DNA of 64,000 nt from Hyparrhenia diplandra. Lineage: Eukaryota > Streptophyta > Magnoliopsida > Poales > Poaceae. Under the pieces are notes generated by a model that was given only the letters and a program-made list of their open reading frames with translations, made no database searches and was not told the origin of the DNA. Below, one piece after another: positions 11,010 to 22,700 of the stretch. The translations under genes and the position numbers were made by a program. The number at the start of each line of letters is the position of its first letter. The stretch's first letter is position 1. Location: positions 248,001-312,000 of the forward strand of contig JADLZK010005559.1 of assembly GCA_015847255.1 (NCBI GenBank). Direction: 5' to 3'.

Positions 11010-11237
11010 TACGGGTGGTAAATGATTGGTAACTATATATGATTTTCAACCCTAAATCGCAGTATCAAACTCCTAGCCGTCTTGAACTTCCAAAATTAAC
11101 CAATCACTTAACGTCTCCCTTAATACAGGGTGGCAGATGATTGGTAACTATATATGATTTTCAACCCTGAATCTTAGTATCAAACTCCTAGCCATCTTGA
11201 ACTTCCAAAATTAACCAATCACTTAACCTCTCCTTAA
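11010..11237. repeat. Two-copy 114-bp tandem repeat
   Basis: Units 11010-11123 and 11124-11237 both run from TACGGGTGG/TACAGGGTGG through ATGATTGGTAACTATATATG to CTTAACGTCTC/CTTAACCTCTC. I count only about a dozen differences by eye. The array lies about 40 bp left of the CACTA insertion site and is not part of it. Confidence 0.8.
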
Positions 11238-11279
11238 AAAACAAATTGCCTTTTTTTTTTTTGCAGCCTGTTGATGATA

Positions 11280-11575
11280 CACTACTGAAAACTTCGAATT
11301 ATTCTCACACAGAAAAATACTAATACCGTCAGAAAAATACACACAGAAATATAATGAAAGAAAAATGGTGTGTTAGCCGTCAGAACACACACAGAAAAAA
11401 TTAGTTTCATGCAGATTAAAAATCAATTTTCTGTGCGTGTTAGTCCTCACAGAAAAAAGAAAAACCGACAGAAAAATCATTTTTTACTTTTTGTGTTGTA
11501 CCATCAGAGTTGCAAAAAGGTACACTCACAGGAAAAATATATTTTTCTGTCAGGTGTTGATAGACCACCGATAGA
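11280..11575. repeat. CACTA left subterminal repeat region
   Basis: About ten copies of ACAGAAAAAT or its complement ATTTTTCTGT occur in both orientations, for example near 11312, 11331, 11389, 11427, 11449, 11470 and 11541. The right end (51600-51946) carries the same motif. In known CACTA elements such arrays bind the TnpA protein. Confidence 0.75.
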
Positions 11576-13434
11576 ATAATAGTCTTACACATGCAGCAAA
11601 TTCGATGCAATAATTATTTGAAAACAGTAGCAACAACATATTAAAATATGGACTGTTCATACAGTAATTTCATGACAACAGAATAAATAGCATACATACA
11701 AAGTTGGAGTCCAAATGTTCAACACATTCATTCATATCATCCAGGCTACATGTAGATGATGTCCAAATGTTCTGGCATCAATACATTCAAAAGCATTACC
11801 ATCTCAAAGCCTCTAAATTTGATGTAAAGTCATTTGAATGTGGTACCATGAAATGGACTTCTGATAACTACTGCATTACTATGCTAGTAACCAGATCGAT
11901 GTTGCTATCACTGAAAATGAGAAGCTCTTAGCTCTTTCATTGCTGCTCCTATTGACCTGCAAATGAAGCACAGTAAGCAAGATAATATCAACTTGGCATA
12001 CATCAGGTAGTAAGCACAACTTTATTCCAGGTAATAACTTGGCAACTAACTTCCAGATGTCAAATTGCAAACCTTTCCAAAATTCCGACTCATCATAAAG
12101 GTAGAAAGATAAAAATTGGACTTCTGACTACATAGAGAAACACAGAATATTTATCGATCATAAATAGTTTTTCTACCATCGTACTCCAGCGAGGGTAAAA
12201 TTAAATTTATTCCTCTACCTCCAGTCCAGGACACCAGTATCTGACAAAATCATCCACTAGAATACATGAATCACACACAAGAGATACATAGCAGGACAGC
12301 TTCCATAAAAATTCTATTTTCTAATAAAAAAATCTAAAAAATACTGACAAAGAAGAGATAAATGAAACTGACAAGCTAGATTGCACTTGCCTATTAGCAG
12401 TAATCTTAGGACTGATTTGCAGAACAAGGCTGTATATGGAGCAGTACCAGTCCAAATCACTGAAACAATGGCAAGTAACAAGTATAATCAATAATGTATC
12501 TGGCCGTGGTCAGCTCTAATAGGTCACCAAGAACTGTGCTAATAATTTATGTACATGATTATTACATTATATGATAGCAGACTAAGCAGCGCTACAGTAG
12601 AGCAAGACAATAAACATGTATACTAGTGGCTGCTACTGATTGATTTTTACTATGCTAGCTTCTGTCAGCTCATATGGGCAGCAGCAAGATAATTATTAGG
12701 AGCAGGATATATTGCGTCAGCACTATAAACAAATATTATGTGGACTGTCCCAGGCATTACTATAATGAAGTTATTTTGGAGTGTAGGAAAATTACCTATA
12801 CTGATCTGGAGTTCTGGACTTCGGCACTCAATGTAGAGCAGTTGCATATTTCTTCTCAATGTTCCTGATATGTTCCCTTAGAGCACGAGGGGACAGGAAT
12901 CTGTTATGCTGCACTTGCTCCTGTAAGAAAATTCAGGGTCCTGACAAAATCTCATTCAGTGGATAGGCCCTGAAACTTCAGTATACATGTGCTAAGTCAG
13001 ATTGAATATATCCTGTGAACAAGTTCCAACTAGTTGTACAGAGTTGTTTACTGTTTAATCAATGGTGAACAGAGCGAAATGTTACTTGTGCTTCCTTTTC
13101 CTAATCTAAAATAGAGGTCATGCCTCAGATTTTGCAAGCGCAATAAAATGCAAATGGTCCCAAGCATGGGAGCACTCAACTGGTGAATGAGTGTGCATGG
13201 TACTCCAATCTGTAAAATTAGCACACATTTTATTGTCGAGATCTAGCCAATTAAACATAAGGGCCTGCACCCTGCTTTGAGTGAACAACCTACTACGTAC
13301 TTGATGAACTCCCAAACGCAACTTGCATCTAAATTGTAATTCAAACTAAGAATAAGTTCTCGAGCAGCAGAACTGCAGAAGCATGCGAGAAAACAGCTGA
13401 GGGAGTGGAGAAAACAATACTGACCTTGGAAGCG
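11576..13434. other. CACTA interior, possibly intronic captured DNA
   Basis: AT-rich and without clear coding capacity. Some stretches look like plant intron or 3' UTR sequence: on the minus strand, a pyrimidine tract with TTCTGCAG near 13372-13395 precedes a short open frame. It may derive from the same donor gene as the exon at 13435-13492, which would mean genomic DNA, not mRNA, was captured. Confidence 0.3.
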
Positions 13435-13492
13435 TACGCCTGGGCCTCGTCCAGCGCCCTCTCGAGCTCGCCCGTTGCACCCACACCAGCAC
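13435..13492 (-). pseudogene. Possible captured exon, family unknown
   Basis: On the minus strand a 58-bp segment lies between an acceptor (TGTGCAG) and a donor (AAG/GTCAGT). In one frame it encodes GELERALDEAQAYASK preceded by a Gly/Val/Ala stretch. It is GC-rich, unlike the surrounding CACTA DNA. I do not recognise the family. It may belong to the same captured locus as the PIG-B-like fragment just upstream, or to a second gene. Confidence 0.35.
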
Positions 13493-13575
13493 CTGCACAC
13501 ATCGCTGCGGATCACAGAACCGGCCACGCCGCATCAGTACGACTCGACTGGTGTCCCCCATGACGAGAGCTAAGA

Positions 13576-13830
13576 CTAGGACGACGATCCAGGTCGTGCT
13601 CGCCAGATCCTGGTCGTGTTTACCGGATCCAGGTCGTGCTTGTCGGGGTTCAAGTAGGTGCGCACGAGCAGCGCGTTGGCCACGCGGAACACCAGCGCGA
13701 GCGCCAGCACACCCTTCGGTCTGACCCCGTCGCCGCCCACGGCCAGATCCGTCCCGACTTCTCCGGCATAGGGGCTGGACAGCTGTCGCCATGCGGCGAG
13801 CCAGCAGTGTGAGATCGCCTCCGGTGGCTC
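13576..13830 (-). pseudogene. Captured PIG-B-like (GPI mannosyltransferase) fragment
   Basis: A minus-strand frame, open from about 13830 to a stop at 13576-13578, contains LVFRVANALLVRTYLNPD followed by KHD. This resembles the N-terminal membrane helix and conserved NPDEHWQ-type motif of PIG-B/GPI10, the ER mannosyltransferase that adds the third mannose to the GPI anchor. The match stops right after NPD-KH: instead of the expected W-Q and following conserved region, the frame runs into a three-unit 20-bp repeat. No ATG lies in this frame; the ATG at 13769 is in another. The fragment is GC-rich, sits inside the CACTA element, and is best read as a captured, non-functional piece. I rely on the short motif from memory, so the assignment is moderate. 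Confidence 0.5.
13586..13645. repeat. Three-copy 20-bp tandem repeat at the end of the PIG-B-like fragment
   Basis: Units at 13586-13605, 13606-13625 and 13626-13645 all begin GATCC(A/T)GGTCGTG and end in a variable tail. The third unit overlaps the last recognisable PIG-B-like codons, so the repeat probably expanded at or near the capture breakpoint. Confidence 0.7.
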
Positions 13831-13889
13831 CTAACCTGGGACCGCCGGCCGGAGGGGAAGTCATGGAAAAGGAAAGGAAGGGGTCTTGT

Positions 13890-14286
13890 TGTCAGTACAG
13901 TTCCTACTGAAGACGATGACAATGCTGATAACAGACCATGGGCCGGAGGGTCAAGGCCCAAGAAGGTGAATCCCATGTACGTCGAAAAGGAATGGGCCGT
14001 GTGATGGACGCCTGCGCACGTTAGAGAGGCAGAGCCTCTGTATTCGTATAAGAACCAGAAACGTTGGAGAGAGCGACATCCAAAATTGTAAGGAAAAATT
14101 CAAACTCAAACTAATCATTCCTTGTTAACTGCTCTCTCTTACCTGTCCAGCAGGTCTGCTGCCCGATCCCCAACTCTCTCCTCCTATTCCCAAATTCTAT
14201 CCCCAAATTCTATACAAGTTGCCCCTAAGATCAACACAAGTTTCTCCAATACAAGTTATTCAGCAATCCCTAGCAAGTTGCTAACA
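13890..14286 (+). repeat. Chromovirus 5' LTR
   Basis: Starts TGTCAGTACAG and ends TTGCTAACA; same length as the 3' copy. The primer-binding site TGGTATCGGAGA follows at 14289-14300, two bases after the LTR, and resembles the initiator Met-tRNA complement. Confidence 0.88.
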
Positions 14287-14599
14287 CCTGGTATCGGAGA
14301 CTACGATCCTCGGCACCGATCGATCGCTCAATTTCGCTAGATTCCATCGGTTGCTTGAACTCCAACAGATTTGGTCGGTCTAACCCTGATTTGAGTCTAT
14401 GAGCTGCAGCTCGAGTTGGGGATTTCGTAATTCCGATCTAGGAGTCACAACTTGTGCTGGGAATCGCCGATCTGGATCCCGCCTCCGCCGCATCCCACGA
14501 ACATTTCACCCACTGCCTGAAGAAGCTCGGAGTCATGGACCCCTTTCGAGAAGATCCTGCTCGATGAGTCGGATCACCATTTTGCCACTTTCGCTTCAG

Positions 14600-16100
14600 C
14601 GGCATCGAGCACCACTTCAACGGCACGGAGAAGAAGCTGGGCGGTACCGTGAGTTCTTCATCTGCTCGTCTCAATGCGTTGGAGAACGCCGCCAAGGTGT
14701 TCGATAAATGGCGCCCAGGAGTTGACGGTGTAATCGATGACCTGCGGGGTGAGGTGCATCGCCTAGTGTCCCTCAAGTTGGTGGTCGGGGAAGATCTCGG
14801 TATATGGAGAGATCCATGGTGGATGGCCCCACGACTACACCGGGTGTGCACGGATCCACTCCGTCCGTGCTCATCCCCAAGTCACCGTCCACTCCAACCT
14901 CGCCAAGTGCACCTCTCCACGACATCAAGCCGCGCGTCCAGTGTACAAGTCCACACCACCTTCTCCGTTGTTTCGCACGGCGCCGCCATTCGCCGTTATT
15001 CAAGCTGGAGCCGCAGTTCCTGCCGACCAAGTAGGCTCTACATGGTGGCTTTGAGGCTGCGCCCTACGCCCATCTAGCGGGATTCGCGACCGATGTCGGC
15101 CCGATGGGCACCGTGTCCACCATGGGAACCGGGGCGGTGCCTTGCCATACCCCACCTCCTCTTCCCTTGCCATATCCGGCAGCCCGTCCACCACCACCAC
15201 CACACCATCACTATGAGTCGAGATACCAGGGGGGGTCTAGAGGGGATAATTCTGGCAAACTACCTAAGTTTGACTTTCCTAAGTTTGATGGTGATCACCC
15301 CAAAGCGTGGATTAAACAAGGCTGTCCATTATTTTTGCCTCTATCATGTGGAATTAGTTGTTTGGGTGTCATTTGCTACTATGCACTTCCATGGTTTACG
15401 CTAAAGCGCTAGCTATCTTCAATCAATGATGAGCTTGAAACTATCGGGTGGGATGGCTTTTTGTGCTCAATCTGTTGTCTCTCACGATGAACATGAGCTG
15501 CTTCTTCGTCGTCTATTCCAGATTAGGCAGGACTAGTTCTGCTAGAGAGTATAGTGAAAAGTTTGCGGGCTTAGTTGATGAACTTAAACAATATGCAAAG
15601 CACCGAGACCCCTTGTTCTATGTTTAGCGTTATATAGATGAAAAACTGCGTGATGATATTAAAGCAGTTTTACTTGTCCACAAGCCTTACGCTCTCGATG
15701 CTACTTTCTGCGCCCTAGCTGAATTGCAGGAGGAGGTGTTGAGGTGCCACCAAAGCGATCTTTCGGGCGATATGATCAGGCGCAATACCGAAGCCGGCGG
15801 GGCTGTGGGTATGCCACTACCACCACCGCCACCCCGCTTACCTCCTGGTGATGACAAGAAGACTGCTCCTACCACTATGACCTCTACGGAGGATAAATTC
15901 CAGTCTCTGCGTGCTGCTCAACGTGCCCAAGGCCTTTGTTTCCGTTGTGGAGCAAAGTGGAGCCGTGACCATCGCTATGCTAAGCTGGTCCAAATTCATC
16001 TGATTCAAGAGTTGATCGATATGTTCCACGAAGGTGAGGACCCCACCGATACATCAGGTCCAGCTTCACCTACTTCATCTCAGATTATGATGCATCTTTC
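14600..16100 (+). pseudogene. Chromovirus gag remnant
   Basis: Broken frames spell gag in order. Near 15258 comes KLPKFDFPKFDGDHPKAW, the typical start of the capsid-like domain. Near 15560-15770 comes YSEKFAGLVDELKQYAKHRD, then (after a stop at 15627) YIDEKLRDDIKAVL. Near 15930 there is a zinc-knuckle-like LCFRCGAKWSRDHR; it lacks the canonical spacing of the last Cys. Gag packages the element's RNA into cytoplasmic particles. At least one internal stop and several frame changes make it non-functional. Confidence 0.75.
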
Positions 16101-16771
16101 AGTAGCGCTACAGCAGAGGCTACGGCTCCCAACAGTTGTCTATTCTACTTGACTCTGGTAGTTCCCACACATTCTTGAGCCTTGCTTTGGCTCCATCCTT
16201 GTCTGGAGTTCAACCCCTATCTCCAGTGGTGCAAATTTTGGTGGCTAATGGAGCAGTACTCAATTGTGACTCTCATATTCCTAATGCATGTTGGTCTGTT
16301 CAGGGTTGTTCTTTCACTTCTGATCTAAGTTCTTGCCACTCAGTTCTTATGATATGATTTTGGGACTCGATTGGCTCACCAGTTTTAGCCCAATGCAAGT
16401 ACACTGGCACAACAATGTATTTCTATTCCATACCAAGGCCAATCTGGCATTACGATGGGGAAGAGGCTGCCTTGCACGTGGTTCCTTTGCTATAGTTCTC
16501 CTTGTTGCAGGATTTTTACTCCACAGTGACCAAGCCAGTTCTTCCTGAAGTACAGCAATTATTGGATGAGTTTCAAGAATTGTTTGCCCCTCCAACTGGC
16601 TTGCCTCCTCACCATTATTGTGATCATACAATACCACTGATCGCTAGAGCCAGTCCAGTGTTTGCACGGCCTTACAGGTATGCTCCCATCCTGAAGAATG
16701 AGATCGAGCAACAAATTAATGAGATCTTGCAGAAGGTATTATTCAAGAGAGCTCCAATGCCTTCACCTCTC
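16100..16771 (+). pseudogene. Chromovirus protease and start of RT (first half of pol)
   Basis: An aspartic protease core, LLDSGSSHTFLS, lies at about 16139-16176; the expected T of DTG/DSG is S, giving D-S-G. A second flank, MILGLDWL, follows in another frame at about 16351. The linker toward RT (EFQELFAPPTGLPPH near 16570) follows, and the frame reaches ...SNAFTS where it is cut by the Tat element at 16772. The reading picks up again at 46989 on the far side. The protease would release gag and pol enzymes; frameshifts exclude function. Confidence 0.75.
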
Positions 16772-17529
16772 TGTTGGTCTACCCCCTCCCGAGGTAGCCC
16801 CCGAGGTTGCGAGATAAACACACGAACGAGAGACGCGAATGTTCAGAAACGAAGTAACACAAGGCGATTGTATTAATTCTCCATCTGTCCTTTTACATTA
16901 CCCTGCATGCGGGTATTTATAGATGCCCGTAGGCTTTTACATTCCCATTCTGCCCTCCTACCTACTTAGCATAATGGAATATTCTTCCCGGGCGGAGGGC
17001 TTCATGGTCCTTTCACACCGCCGGTCCAACCACTCCATATGGTCTCAACTCCGGCCCCAAAAAACACAAGTTCATAGTCTTGATCATACCCGAGTTCGGT
17101 GACCCATCTTCGGCACCGTCATGCTATGACATCGAAGTTATTCTCGAAGTCTACTCAAGATCCCTTTCAAACCCGATACATCATTTCGGACCCGAAGTTA
17201 ACCATTTATCTTTGATGAACGCTTCTTCTTGGATGGACATCTCGGATCTCGAAGTCTCGTCCGGACGGTCCCCGGGATAAAGGCGAGTGAAAGCGATGAT
17301 GTCTCTACATCGAGCCTACACGGGACTCTGAATTGATATCCAGGGTCCGATGTCACTTTTGGATCCCGAACTCATATTTGGACTCGAAGTTTTGTTCGGA
17401 CTCGAGATTGTGTTCGGATTCAACTCATCTTCGGGCTCGAACTTCGAGTTCGGACCTCAAGTAACTACTGTCCCGGCTCGGTTTGCACGATGTAAATAGG
17501 GGTAGGTGATCCTAGGCCTTCCCCCAATA
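16772..17529 (-). repeat. Tat element 3' LTR (left copy)
   Basis: Its + strand begins TGTTGGTCTACC. A TATA-like TATAAATA on the minus strand (16914-16921) supports the minus orientation. The outer end reads TATTGGGGG on the minus strand where the other copy has TGATGGGGG. A purine tract (CTAAGGGGCTAC on the minus strand, 17530-17541) sits directly next to it. Confidence 0.82.
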
Positions 17530-17659
17530 GTAGCCCCTTAGGTTCAACCCGAGGGCCTTTCGGTGACCGGTCGAAGCCAACAAATCGGCGTTTATCCGAA
17601 AGGACTCCCTCGGTGGTGAAGAAGAAGTGCTATTTGATTGGTTAATTTAATAATGGTAG

Positions 17660-20467
17660 AAGGTTTTTTTAATATTATTGTTAAATAGATTTTTCTCGTT
17701 TGTCGTGCGTGCGAGCGATTCGCGGATTCGAACCGATTGCGACGAACTGGTGGGGTATAAAAGCCCCGCGGCTGCTTGTATTTGTCATTTTCCGACGCCG
17801 GATGCATTCATTCTCGGACGCTACAAGCTCTCGGAGTCTACTTCGCGTGCCTTGAGAATAGCTTTCGTCTTCTTTGCCGCCTTCTTTTAGCGGTGAGTTT
17901 TCTTCCTTCTCTTTTGTTTTTGTTATTTCGATTGTTTTTTGTTAGCTTCCGTTTTTAGGTAGTTAGTTTCAGGTTTCTTTTTATAGATGACGAGTTCGTC
18001 GAGTTCTTGACTCTTGAGTTCTTCCTCGGGATCCGGATTTGGCTCGGCGTCGGTTTGGGGGGCGCTAACCAATCAAGAGGTCTAACCGGATAGCTCGTTT
18101 GAACATCGGTTTTCGACCGCGGTTCTGTTCGTATGGCTCCTCCAGCGCGGGTGGTTCAGTTTCTATTAACACCGAAATTCTATTTCTTTGGGGCAGTACG
18201 AGATCCTAAGCCCGAGGTTGACAAGCCAGAGGTCTCCCAGGAAAGCGAGATGCCCGAGGAGGTTGGCGAAGCTTCTTTGAATCGCCAGCGCTCAAGATCA
18301 AACTGAAGATTCTAATATCGTGCCGAACTATGAGAATGGGAGATCGTTGGTGACAAATGATACTCTTAATGAATATCGGGATCAGGGGTTACTGAGCGTT
18401 TATTCACGCGCATTGTGCCGCGCCCCGGGTCCCGAAATGACACCGTGTCGAGCCTATGGGCGGTCGTTTTGCGACTTTTCATGGCGAACCGTTTCCACAT
18501 TTACGAATTTACGGCGAGGTCTTGGAGCGTTTCAATCTCCAGCTTCACCAACTTACCCCCAACGGCATCTCGCGGCTTCACATCTTCGCTATGGCCGCTA
18601 AGCTAATGGGTGCAACACCTAACACCAACATGTTTGTTCGGAATTATGAGAGTCTTGTTTATGAGAGCATAACTGCTGAAGACAAGGAAAATGGAATTCC
18701 TGCGATTCGGAATGAGTTCGGATCGTATAACTTCATCAGCGCCCGAGGTCGAAATGCGATTAAGATCGCTCCAGCTTACCGCAACAAATGGGAAGACTGG
18801 ACGAAATACTGGTTTTATATTCGGGTTTGCGAGGAGGAGGAACTTGCTGATGCTATTGCAAATTCGCTTCCGAAGGCCAATGTACTAGTGTCTGAGATGG
18901 TGCCCATGGATGGACTTAAACTGCGGTTCTTAAGAATCTGACACAAGGCGAGACCGAGTGTGAGGCTACTTTTCTTTGCCACCTCGAAGAGCGGATAAGC
19001 CGAGATCTTGTCGAGGAAGGGTTGGCTCTTGATTTTGCATCGAGATTACGCTATTAACTCGGTGCGAACAATAGACGGCTACAAATTCCTAATGTTCGGG
19101 TTAATCTTCCGGAGATATTCGCCGGCGACAGCCAGTATGTTCGGGAGATTGAACGCTTGTGCTTCAATATCCTTAACCAGTACACCGACAAGGAGCATGC
19201 AGCGATGCTTGATTGTGTTGGTGATTAGCCTCGGCTAAACCGGGTGTTCGAGCTTATGGGGATTAGCTATCCGGATCGCGAAGATCCGGCAGTTGTCGGG
19301 AACGAAAGAAAGGAGAAAAGATGGCGGACAAGGCCGCGGCGCTGGTAGATCTTGAGGCCGTGGCGAGGTCGTGGTGGTGGCCGGGGGCGTGGTGGAGCGC
19401 GAGGAAGTGTTGTTGTCTCGGTCCAATCTTTGCTAACTTGGAGTCGAAAGAGGAAAATTATCTCGGACCAGGCGGGGCCTTCCGAACTAGACGAAATTCA
19501 GGTAGGTCGCTTGTTGGCGAAGCCCCTCGGTCGAAATCCTATGACTCGAGCACGCTTTTATTGTGATGTTTCTTTTGATGATCGGGTATATACTTTCGAT
19601 TTTCTTTCCGCGCATATTTTCGATGTTTTTGTATATGTATTAATTCGTTTGTTGGATGTATTTGCAGGAGATCAGTTCGTCGAACACCATGTCCAACAAG
19701 GTGCAGAGAGCTCACGTCGCCACCGGAGTGGCTCCTTCGGCCTCCATTTTCGATAAGGTGGCGGCAAGAATACTCGGCGGGTTGATCGCCGGTGGGAGCC
19801 CTCGTCGAAACAACCTTTGCGCCATTGTCTCTCCGCCATTTGTCGATAAGGGCGGCGGTTCATGTGGAGCCTGTGGTTTTAAAAACCGCGAGAACAGTTG
19901 GTAAGTCCAGATTCTATCAAGAATCTTACTGCATGACCTCCACAATGGCAAAGTATGTATTGTTCGGCCATGGCACTCTTTCACTTTGGAGTCTCGGCCT
20001 GAAGAATATGGTGAGATGCATGTATATTCGAGCCGAGTTCGAGGGCAAAATGAGTCCATGTCGCGAGAATGCTTATCGAATTGCTCGTGCTTTAGGGGCT
20101 GACTCATCGGCGCGCGTCATCGGCGGCGTCGATTTCAAAACTACCGGAATCATTCCTCCGAGGGAGGGGTTGGACTTCGCGGACGCATGCGGGGCCTCAT
20201 TCGTGGCCTCGCAAGTTGAGCGAGATCTTGTGAACTCGAGAGGAGCGGGCGGATGCCCTCCACGCGCATGGCTTAAGTGTAAGCTTATTCTCTTTTTTTT
20301 TTCGATTTTTCGTAGTTCATTATTTTGTTCGTTTTGCTTCGGGCTTTGGTTCTTTCGGCACCGAAGAAGCGAGAACGCCGCCTATCGGCGACTCTTTGAG
20401 CAAGTTGGGACTACGAATTCCCGGCTTGCGAACTGAAGAAAGAGTCGATTCCCTTGCCGAGGAGTGT
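17660..20467 (+). pseudogene. Tat antisense ORF, N-terminal part (Transposase_28-like)
   Basis: On the strand opposite pol, broken frames encode the protein known from Tat elements as 'putative gypsy type transposon' (PF04195). The best part is 18456-18941: FATFHGEPFPHLRIYGEVL, LHQLTPNGISRLHIFAM, and after a gap WEDWTKYWFYIRV. Pieces continue through 19320-19560 and 19680-20440. The function of this ORF is not established in any element I know. The frame reaches ELKKESIPLP at 20462 and is cut by a solo LTR. Several frame changes are present, many next to CG. Its codon use is GC-rich relative to the rest of the element. Confidence 0.72.
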
Positions 20468-21769
20468 TGGTATTTATTAAGCCTACAGAAATATTTATAA
20501 TTTATAATCCGCAAGTGAACGGATACCGGTGAGCACTTCACCCAAGGCAGGGTTTTAATATCGAATCCACAGGGAGAATGATGTGAGGATAACTTGAGGC
20601 ATATAACTAACCCATCTAATTCATATAACTAGCAGCAATCAAGGTGGGAGTAGATAAAGAGGTAAGGAGATTTCTATGGTTGTCTAGTTCTTATCCTTGT
20701 AAGCTATATTGGTATTGCCCTTAAAGGGGAGCACCCAAAGGAAGCTATGCTGGTATTGTGTAACACCCGTGTTTTTGCATCATTTTAAAATTCACTAAAA
20801 ATTTGAACTTTTTACAATTATCAACTAAAACCTAATTTATTTTTCCCGCACAACCCAGAACCTCGTTTTCGAAAACCTTGCATCAAGCTCACCATATAGA
20901 ATTATTTAGGGTTATGTTTGAATGCTTGTATGATTGGTTGCATAATTGTTTGCCCTAGAATTTATTTTGGCATCGAATAATAAATCCCTTGATCACCCTT
21001 TATCCAAATGTTTCCCCTCGACCTTTCCTTGTCATCCTTCGCTAAATATTTTCCCTTGGCCAATCACCAAATATGTCCCTTGCTCCTCCTTGACCTCCTC
21101 CTTGATTTACCAATCGCCACATCTCCCATAATCCATAAATCCCAATTTCCAATTCCAAACAAATGTGCTTAGTTTATATTTTCTGGGAAATGGTGAAGCC
21201 ACCTCGTGCATCCATATATGCATAGCTGTACAGGAAAGTGTATACATACACATGAACATGCATGGGCGCTGGTACTCACACATGTATGGTATAACTAAAT
21301 ACATGTTGTGTACGTATATTCATCAAATCATCAAGTATATGTATATACAAATGGAAAATGGAAAAAGATAAAGAAAGGGGCAAACGCTCTTGGGCTTGAT
21401 CTCCCCTTGCCGGCCCAACCAGGCCATCTGGCCCATCACCGCAGCAAGCAACAGCAGGACCAGCGCAATCACCAGCTCCTCCCCTCTCCTCCCTATGATC
21501 ATCGGACCCCACCTGTCATCTCCACCTCCCACCTCCCTCATCCCTCTCTCTGTTTTTCCCCACGTACAGCACGCACGCGCCTGTGCCGATTGACCCGGCT
21601 ACAGAGGCGCCACTAACCTTGCCCGGCGCGCCCGAGGCTGTCACCACCGCCCTCCTCCGTGCGTCACATGCCGACATCCACTGCTCCCATCGACCTCGCC
21701 ACAGCGGCGCCGCGGACAGCTCACCATGGCTGCCGGAAAATATCTCGGCGAGCCCTCCTCCATCCTGCC

Positions 21770-21777
21770 TATAAATA
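21770..21777 (+). promoter_or_regulatory. TATA box of the LARD 5' LTR
   Basis: TATAAATA in a GC-rich setting (CTGCCTATAAATAGCCGG). The expected transcription start would be near 21800, just before the hAT insertion at 21816. The equivalent in the other LTR is at 34361-34368. Confidence 0.65.
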
Positions 21778-21815
21778 GCCGGCCCTAGGTGCCGCCAAGA
21801 CCTCGCCTCGCCGAG

Positions 21816-22700
21816 CAACGACGGCGCCAGGGTATGCCCCTGTATGCCAAGGCATACCCAAGATTTGGCCAAAAAATTAATATGTACACATGTATTTATA
21901 CAATTTTCAAGTATTTTATATGTATCCTGTTTCCAATACCGCTAATGGGCCAAATCTTGCTTCCTGGCAGCCCACGATGCTAGGATGGGAACCACCGAAC
22001 CCTGCCTGGCTCGGTCAGTTCACTACTTCCCCTCCCATCTCCCGCCAGTTCGCTATCCCAAGATTCCCAACACCACCCGCCCGTCGTCACGGGCACGGCG
22101 CTGCCGCCCAGCGCCTACCGGACTGCCTGCTGGCTGCTGCGTGGCGGCGTTGCGCTCGCCCGCACTCTCGATTTGTTCGGGAGCAACACGGTGAGCAGCG
22201 AAAGCGAGAACACCCTAGATCCACTTTCAGTGATTTAGTGAACAAACGAGTCTTTCTTTTTCTAATCTTTTGACTTTATTCTTTTAATGTAGATGAGGAA
22301 ACAAGGGTGTCAGCATATTTGCATTGTGGGAGAAAGCTGCAAAGGCCAAAAAAACCCTCTACATCCACACCAAATGCTCATTCTGTTGAGATTGAGAGTA
22401 ATGAGTGCAATATACAGTTAGCACTGGTGCTTGTACAGAAGAACGATGGTCAAGCTCCCCAACTTGTGCCACCTCAGAAATGATGATGAAGTAAATGGTG
22501 GAGCTCTCCAGCCGGACAGAGGCCCCCAACTCTAATTGTTGAAGAAATTGCATTTAGAGGGAATGATGTGTGAAGAGTCATTGAACAAAGGAAATTTTCT
22601 TGAGCTTTTAAACTGGCTTGCAGGAAATTTTGATGAGGTTGACAGGGTGGTTCTTGTGAATTTGGCATACCCAGCCACCAATTTCTGGCTCCGTCGATTG
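21816..22700 (+). mobile_element. hAT-Tip100-like non-autonomous element
   Basis: The 885-bp insertion is absent from the other LTR. Its ends are imperfect inverted repeats: CAACGACGGCGCCAG on the left and CAATCGACGGAGCCAG on the right complement. The 8-bp TSD TCGCCGAG lies at 21808-21815 and 22701-22708. An 8-bp TSD and GGCGGAGCCAG-like ends fit the hAT-Tip100 group. It retains one recognisable transposase piece. Confidence 0.77.
22536..22680 (+). pseudogene. DUF4371-type transposase fragment inside the hAT element
   Basis: The frame reads EESLNKGNFLELLNWLAGNF and DEVDRVVL, which resembles the DUF4371 (PF14291) region of TTF-zinc-finger hAT proteins, where a S-L-N-x-G-N-F-L-E-L-L block is typical. 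Nothing before or after shows the TTF finger or the dimerisation domain, so only one exon-sized piece survived. The frame then runs out into GC-rich LTR sequence. Confidence 0.65.

Noticed and set aside
14122..15077. Several short + strand frames as separate genes
   Set aside because: They fall in the LTR and in the broken gag of the chromovirus.
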